Assembly (NCBI GenBank): GCA_035546855.1
Contig: DASZVY010000063.1
Coordinates: forward strand, 1 to 64,000
Length of the DNA stretch: 64,000 nt
DNA from: Nitrobacter sp035546855
GTDB taxonomy: Bacteria; Pseudomonadota; Alphaproteobacteria; Rhizobiales; Xanthobacteraceae
Direction: 5' to 3'
The notes under the pieces are model-generated. The model saw only the letters and a program-made list of their open reading frames with translations. It did no database searches and was not told the origin of the DNA. The position numbers and the translations under genes were made by a program. Shown in pieces: positions 59,852-64,000 of the stretch. The first letter of the stretch is position 1. Each line of letters starts with the position of its first letter.

Positions 59852-59966
59852 GTCATTGCGAGCTCGCGACAAAATTCGCACTTGCGATTTTTTTGCTGAG
59901 CGAAGCAATCCAGTTCCTCTCAGAAAGAACTGGATTGCTTCGGAGCTTATGCTCCTCGCAATGACG
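59852..59966. repeat. Long palindromic repeat, family 3 (GTCATTGCGAG type)
   Basis: Outer arms GTCATTGCGAGC / CTCGCAATGAC; inner arms CGAAGCAATCCAGTTC / GAACTGGATTGCTTCG with a 10-base loop CTCTCAGAAA. 115 bp in all, in the convergent gap between the PEBP-like gene and fbcH. Unrelated in sequence to the other two families. Only one copy is in this window; elements of this general type are, from memory, abundant in Bradyrhizobium genomes. Confidence 0.8.
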
Positions 59967-60005
59967 AGGACAACGCCCGCACACCGCTGCAACCACTGCC
60001 GCAAT

Positions 60006-60033
60006 AAAAAGGCTCCCGCGAGGGAGCCTTTTT
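60006..60033. terminator. Bidirectional Rho-independent terminator
   Basis: AAAAAGGCTCCC-GCGA-GGGAGCCTTTTT: a perfect 12-bp stem with a 4-base loop, flanked by A and T runs on both strands. It closes fbcH (stop at 60056, minus strand) and the PEBP-like gene (plus strand). Confidence 0.95.
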
Positions 60034-60055
60034 ATTTTGACGATCCCGCGCGATC

Positions 60056-62119
60056 TCAGTGCACGTTGGCCCAGACCTTGCGCTTGGTGAAATACAACAG
60101 GCCGGTGAAGATCAGCATGAACACCATCACCTGCAGGCCGATCCGCTTGCGCTCCTCGAGCTTCGGCTCGGCCGCCCACATCAGGAACGCGGCAACGTCG
60201 GTCGCATACTGATCGACCGTCTGCGGCGAGCCGTCGTCATACGTCACTTGGCCGTCGGACAACGGCTTCGGCATCTTGATGGCGTGGCCCGGGAAATACT
60301 TGTTGTAATACGAGCCCTGGGGGATCGTCACGCCGGGCGGGGGCTTGTCCTCGAAGCCGGTCAGGATGGCGTGGATGTAGTTCGGGCCCTTCTCCTGAAA
60401 CTGGGTGAAGGCGTCGAAGATGAACCAGGGAAAGCCGCGCTCGTAGCCGCGCGCCTTCGCCATCAGCGAGAGATCGGGCGGAGCCGCGCCGCCGTTCGCC
60501 GCGCGGGCCGCGTTCTCGTTCGGGAACGGCGCCGGGAACTTGTCGGCCACGCGGCCGGGACGCTCGAACATGTCGCCCGCGTCGTTCGGGCCGTCCTGCA
60601 CCTTGATCTCCGACGCCAGCGCCGCCGCCTGCGCCTCCGAGAAGCCGGGGCCGCCCGGGTCGGCCAGATTGCGGAAGTGCAGCAGGTTCATCGAATGGCA
60701 GGTCGAGCAGACCTCCTTGTAGACCTTGTAGCCGCGCTGAAGCTGCGCCCGGTCGAACTTGCCGAACGGCCCGGCGAACGACCACGACAGCGACGGCGGA
60801 TTAGGCGTTCCATGCTCCTGGGCCTGCGCCTTGGAGCCGGTGCCGAGCATCAGCAGGCCGGCGAGCGCGAACACGACAGCCACCGAGGCCGCAACCTTAC
60901 CCTTCGCCAGCACGTCATCGGCGATCGAGTTCGGCACCGGACGCGGACGCTCGATGCGGCTGAGCAGCGGCAGCACGATCAGGAAGTAGGCGAAGTAGCA
61001 GACCGTCAGGATGCGGCCGGCGATGACGTAAACGCCCTCCGGCGGCTGCGCGCCGAGATAGCCGAGGCCGAGGCAGACCACGACGAAGATCCAGAAGAAC
61101 TGCTTCGCCAGCGGGCGGTACCGCGACGAGCGGGTCTTGGCCGAGTCGAGCCAGGGCAGGAACGCCAGCACCAGGATGGCGCTGAACATCGCCACCACGC
61201 CCGCGAGTTTGTTCGGGATCGAGCGCAGGATCGCGTAGAACGGCAGATAGTACCATTCCGGCACGATGTGCGCCGGCGTCACGCCGGGATTGGCCTGGAT
61301 GTAGTTGTCGGGATCGCCGAGATAGTTCGGGATGTAGAACACGAACCAGCAATAGAACAGGATGAAGCACGACAGGCCGAACGCGTCCTTGACGGTCGCA
61401 TAGGGCGTGAACGGCACGGTGTCCTTCTCGGTCTTCGGCTCGACGCCCGCCGGATTGTTCTGACCGGCGACATGCAGCGCCCAGACGTGCAGCACGACGA
61501 CGCCCGCGATCACGAACGGCAGCAGGTAGTGCAGCGAGAAGAAGCGGTTCAGCGTCGGGTTGCCGACCGAGTAGCCGCCCCACAGCAGCGTCACGATGCT
61601 GTCGCCGACATAGGGAATGGCCGAGAACAGGTTGGTGATGACGGTGGCGCCCCAGAAGCTCATCTGGCCCCATGGCAGCACATAGCCCATGAAGCCCGTG
61701 GCCATCATCAAGAGGTAGATGATGACGCCGAGGATCCAGAGCACCTCGCGCGGCTCCTTGTACGAGCCGTAATAGAGGCCACGAAGCATGTGGATGTAGA
61801 CGGCGATGAAGAACATCGACGCGCCGTTGGAGTGCACGTAGCGCAGCAGCCAGCCGTAGTTGACGTCGCGAACGATGCCTTCCACCGAATTGAAGGCCAT
61901 GGTCGCTTCCGGCGTGTAGTGCATCGCCAGGATGATGCCGGTCACGATCTGGACCGCGAGCATGAACGACAGGATGCCGCCGAACGTCCACCAGTAGTTC
62001 AGGTTGCGCGGCGTCGGATAGGCCACGAACGAGGAATGGACGAGGCCGAAAATCGGCAGACGCCGTTCGATCCACTTGAGAACGGGATTTTGCGGCTGGA
62101 AATCGGATGGTCCGCTCAT
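60056..62119 (-). CDS. fbcH: Cytochrome b/c1 fusion of the bc1 complex
   Basis: 687 aa. Residues 1-405 are cytochrome b with its membrane helices, heme histidines (SLHYLLPFVIAGVVVLHVWALH) and the Qo-site PEWY (IVPEWYYLPFYAILRS). After a linker, an internal signal sequence (VAASVAVVFALAGLLMLGTGSKAQAQ) precedes cytochrome c1 with the heme site CSTCH and a C-terminal anchor (LQVMVFMLIFTGLLYFTKRKVW). In Bradyrhizobium the product is cut after translation into the two cytochromes. Core of respiratory complex III. Follows petA by 52 bp; ends at a strong terminator. Confidence 0.97.
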   Translation of the reverse strand: MSGPSDFQPQNPVLKWIERRLPIFGLVHSSFVAYPTPRNLNYWWTFGGILSFMLAVQIVTGIILAMHYTPEATMAFNSVEGIVRDVNYGWLLRYVHSNGASMFFIAVYIHMLRGLYYGSYKEPREVLWILGVIIYLLMMATGFMGYVLPWGQMSFWGATVITNLFSAIPYVGDSIVTLLWGGYSVGNPTLNRFFSLHYLLPFVIAGVVVLHVWALHVAGQNNPAGVEPKTEKDTVPFTPYATVKDAFGLSCFILFYCWFVFYIPNYLGDPDNYIQANPGVTPAHIVPEWYYLPFYAILRSIPNKLAGVVAMFSAILVLAFLPWLDSAKTRSSRYRPLAKQFFWIFVVVCLGLGYLGAQPPEGVYVIAGRILTVCYFAYFLIVLPLLSRIERPRPVPNSIADDVLAKGKVAASVAVVFALAGLLMLGTGSKAQAQEHGTPNPPSLSWSFAGPFGKFDRAQLQRGYKVYKEVCSTCHSMNLLHFRNLADPGGPGFSEAQAAALASEIKVQDGPNDAGDMFERPGRVADKFPAPFPNENAARAANGGAAPPDLSLMAKARGYERGFPWFIFDAFTQFQEKGPNYIHAILTGFEDKPPPGVTIPQGSYYNKYFPGHAIKMPKPLSDGQVTYDDGSPQTVDQYATDVAAFLMWAAEPKLEERKRIGLQVMVFMLIFTGLLYFTKRKVWANVH

Positions 62120-62171
62120 GATGCGATCCTGAGGAATGAAGCGACGCGATCGGTCTCGGCCGTGAAAGGCA

Positions 62172-62699
62172 TCAACCGATCTTGATCTTGCTGTCGGAGA
62201 TGAAGGCGTAGGGCGGGACGGGAAGATTCAGCGGCGCCGGCCCCTGGCGGATGCGGCCCGAGGAGTCGTACTGCGAACCGTGGCAGGGGCAGAAGAAGCC
62301 GTCGTAATTGCCTTCATGGGCGATCGGAATGCAGCCGAGGTGGGTGCAGATGCCGATCACGACGAGCCAGTTGTCGTGACCTGCCTTGACGCGCGCCGAG
62401 TCCGGCTGCGGGTCGCGCAGATCGGAGACATTGACCTTCTGGGCCTCCTCGATCTGCTTCTTGGTGCGGTTCATGATGTAGATCGGCTTGCCGCGCCAGA
62501 ACACCTTGATGTCCTGCCCTTCCGCGATCGGGGACAGATCGACCTCGATGGGCGCGCCCGCGGCGATCGTGGTGGCGTCCGGATTCATCTGGTCCACCAG
62601 CGGCCAGACCGTGGCGGCGGCGCCGACGGCGGCTGCGGCGCCCGTTGCTACGAAGAGGAAATCACGGCGGCTGTGTCCCGCCGAAGACGCTGTCGTCAC
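62172..62699 (-). CDS. petA: Rieske iron-sulfur protein of the bc1 complex
   Basis: 175 aa. Tat-type N-terminus SRRDFLFVATGAAAAVGAAATVWPLVDQMNP that doubles as membrane anchor; Rieske cluster motifs CTHLGCIP and CPCHGSQYDSSGRIRQGPAP. Carries electrons from ubiquinol to cytochrome c1. First gene of petA-fbcH. The region upstream (62700-62953) is shared with divergent trmL. Confidence 0.97.
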   Translation of the reverse strand: MTTASSAGHSRRDFLFVATGAAAAVGAAATVWPLVDQMNPDATTIAAGAPIEVDLSPIAEGQDIKVFWRGKPIYIMNRTKKQIEEAQKVNVSDLRDPQPDSARVKAGHDNWLVVIGICTHLGCIPIAHEGNYDGFFCPCHGSQYDSSGRIRQGPAPLNLPVPPYAFISDSKIKIG

Positions 62700-62953
62700 G
62701 ATTCCAAACCCTTTCTCGTCTGCGACCGGCGGAACCGCCCCGGAGATGCATCTTTCGAGCGACCGGAAGAGGCTGCCGGCGCCCGCGACCCCCGCGGCGG
62801 CAGAAGCGACACCCTGCCCCGGCCAAACCGGCGGAACAGGCAGTCCAGAATCGTTCTATTGGCACCCTTGCCGGGAGAGCGCAAGCCCGCTATCGGCTCC
62901 GTCGCGTGCAATGCACGAAAACGGCCCCCGGCACGTAATTTTCCAACCGTTTC

Positions 62954-63451
62954 ATGGCATCCGACGAGATCGCTGACCGCATGCGGATTGCGCTTTTTCA
63001 GCCCGATATTCCACAGAACACCGGGACGATTCTGCGGCTGTGCGCCTGCCTTGGCGTCGAGGCCCACATTATCGAGCCCGCCGGCTTCCCGGTCTCGGAC
63101 CGGCATTTCCGCCGTGCGGGCATGGACTATCTCGATCAGGTGACGATCGTCCGCCACGATTCGTGGTCCGAATTCCACCGCTGGCGACAGGCGGACGGCG
63201 GACGGCTGGTCTTGTTGACGACCAGGGGGGCCCGCTCCTATCTGGATCATCACTACGAAAACAGCGATATTCTGCTGATGGGACGCGAGAGCGCCGGGGT
63301 TCCGGACGAGGTCGCGGCCGCAGCCGATGAGCGACTCGTGATCCCCATCCGCGCCGGCCTGCGTTCGCTGAATGTGGCCATGGCGGCCGCGATGGCGCTC
63401 GGCGAGGCGCTGCGCCAGACCCGGCCGCCGACCCCGGAGACGACCTCATGA
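62954..63451 (+). CDS. trmL: tRNA (cytidine(34)-2'-O)-methyltransferase
   Basis: 165 aa (starts at 62954; an ATG at 62981 gives the shorter family N-terminus MRIALFQPDIPQNTGTILRL). SPOUT fold with knot motifs NTGTILRLCACLG, ILLMGRESAGVPDEV and IPIRAGLRSLNVAMAAAMAL. Methylates the wobble ribose of tRNA-Leu. Its TGA overlaps the ATG of queE (ATGA), so the two tRNA-modification genes are translationally coupled. Confidence 0.95.
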   Translation: MASDEIADRMRIALFQPDIPQNTGTILRLCACLGVEAHIIEPAGFPVSDRHFRRAGMDYLDQVTIVRHDSWSEFHRWRQADGGRLVLLTTRGARSYLDHHYENSDILLMGRESAGVPDEVAAAADERLVIPIRAGLRSLNVAMAAAMALGEALRQTRPPTPETTS

Positions 63452-64000
63452 GCTATGCGGTCAAGGAAATCTTTCTGACCCTGCAGGGGGAAGGCGCCCA
63501 CGCCGGACGGGCCTCGGTGTTCTGCAGGTTTTCGGGCTGCAACCTCTGGAGCGGCCGCGAGGAGGACCGCGGCGAAGCCGCATGCCGGTTTTGCGACACC
63601 GACTTCGTCGGCATGGACGGCACGCTGGGCGGCCGCTACGCGACCGCCGACGCTCTCGCCGACGCCATCGCCGCCCAGTGGACCGGCCCGCACGTCCACC
63701 GCTACGTGGTGCTGACCGGCGGCGAGCCGCTGCTGCAGGTGGATGCGCCGTTGATCGACGCCCTGCACGCCCGCGGCTTCGAAATCGGTATCGAGACCAA
63801 CGGCACGATCGCGCCGCCGGAGGGCCTCGACTGGATCTGCGTCAGCCCGAAGGCGGGCGCCGATTTGCGCCTGATCAAGGGCCATGAACTCAAACTCGTC
63901 TATCCGCAGGCCGAGAACCGGCCCGAGGATTTCGCCGGCCTTGCCTTCGAGCGCTTCTCATTGCAACCGATGGACGGGCCGGATATCGCGGAGAACACGA
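63448..64000 (+). CDS. queE: 7-carboxy-7-deazaguanine synthase (3' truncated by window)
   Basis: 184 residues visible; the frame is open at the right edge. YAVKEIFLTLQGEGAHAGRASVFCRFSGCNLWSG is the QueE start. The radical SAM cysteines are spaced C-x14-C-x2-C (SGCNLWSG ... AACRFCDTDF), the variant seen in Burkholderia-type QueE rather than the usual CxxxCxxC. VVLTGGEPLLQ and IETNGTI follow. Converts 6-carboxytetrahydropterin to CDG on the way to queuosine/preQ0. Coupled to trmL by an ATGA overlap. Confidence 0.93.
   Translation, partial: MSYAVKEIFLTLQGEGAHAGRASVFCRFSGCNLWSGREEDRGEAACRFCDTDFVGMDGTLGGRYATADALADAIAAQWTGPHVHRYVVLTGGEPLLQVDAPLIDALHARGFEIGIETNGTIAPPEGLDWICVSPKAGADLRLIKGHELKLVYPQAENRPEDFAGLAFERFSLQPMDGPDIAENT

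Noticed and set aside
60059..62185. 708-codon plus-strand frame opposite fbcH
   Set aside because: Mirror of the fused cytochrome gene; strongly biased Arg/His/Asp composition, no recognisable fold.

Overview
This is high-GC alphaproteobacterial chromosome, most likely from the Bradyrhizobium / Rhodopseudomonas / Afipia group (Nitrobacteraceae). The evidence is the fused cytochrome b/c1 gene (fbcH), the fused anthranilate synthase trpE(G) with an attenuator leader, a CcrM-type GANTC methylase, and the run DUF2948-hisD-UPF0262-phosphatase ... maf-yacG. The window is mostly core chromosome. There is no prophage, no CRISPR array and no intact transposase. About 60 protein genes and one tRNA are supported, and both end genes are cut by the window edges.

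Layout. 1-9.5 kb: the C-terminus of a CPA1 antiporter, an SDR oxidoreductase, a TAXI-type TRAP transporter operon (binding protein, hairpin, fused permease, DUF1850, TPR protein), two unrecognised secreted proteins and a NUDIX hydrolase. 9.7-14 kb: a thioesterase, then an aldo/keto reductase - fumarase/aspartase-family lyase - GST run and a GrlR-like small protein. 14-22 kb: two TonB-dependent siderophore receptors with a PepSY membrane protein and a small membrane protein, arranged around maf-yacG-tRNA-Phe. 22-33.4 kb: leftward housekeeping genes (phosphatase, UPF0262, hisD, DUF2948, ispE, TPR protein, ETF-QO, rnhB), a GT39-like membrane protein, and a rightward uracil-DNA glycosylase. 33.4-46.5 kb: XRE regulator, radical SAM protein, small glycosyltransferase, thioesterase / MarR-GNAT divergon, moaB, zinc metallopeptidase, ccrM, GST, FAD monooxygenase, thioesterase, mutY, dciA and a DsbA-like oxidoreductase. 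46.6-54 kb: smc, an Rsm22-like methyltransferase, a small secreted repeat protein and two ParA-like ATPases. 54-64 kb: apt, trpE(G) with its leader, GNATs, an extradiol dioxygenase-like protein, a PEBP-like protein, fbcH-petA, trmL and queE.

The most unusual layer is non-coding. I see two and possibly three families of palindromic intergenic repeats. The first (six copies, including one half copy) is the 'CGTCATG-GCCGGG...ACGTCTT' element. The second (seven full or half copies) has arms of about 26 bp beginning CTAG and ending near GAAGTTCGC or GACATTCGCC. Copies of the second family abut coding sequences exactly: their terminal CTAG supplies the TAG stop codon of three genes, and two other copies lie 0-3 bp from a start codon. 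A single long palindrome at 59.85 kb is a third type.

Other regulatory highlights are: (i) a trp attenuator whose promoter -35 overlaps the stop codon of the upstream gene and whose spacing predicts a leaderless trpL transcript; (ii) two abutting perfect palindromes of 21 bp each upstream of a MarR-GNAT fusion gene; (iii) a CtrA-like box and clustered GANTC sites upstream of ccrM; (iv) a strong hairpin inside the TRAP operon. I found no complete new multi-gene system. The CTAG-ended elements, the two ParA-like ATPases and the iron-uptake genes inside the hisD-maf run are the best leads.
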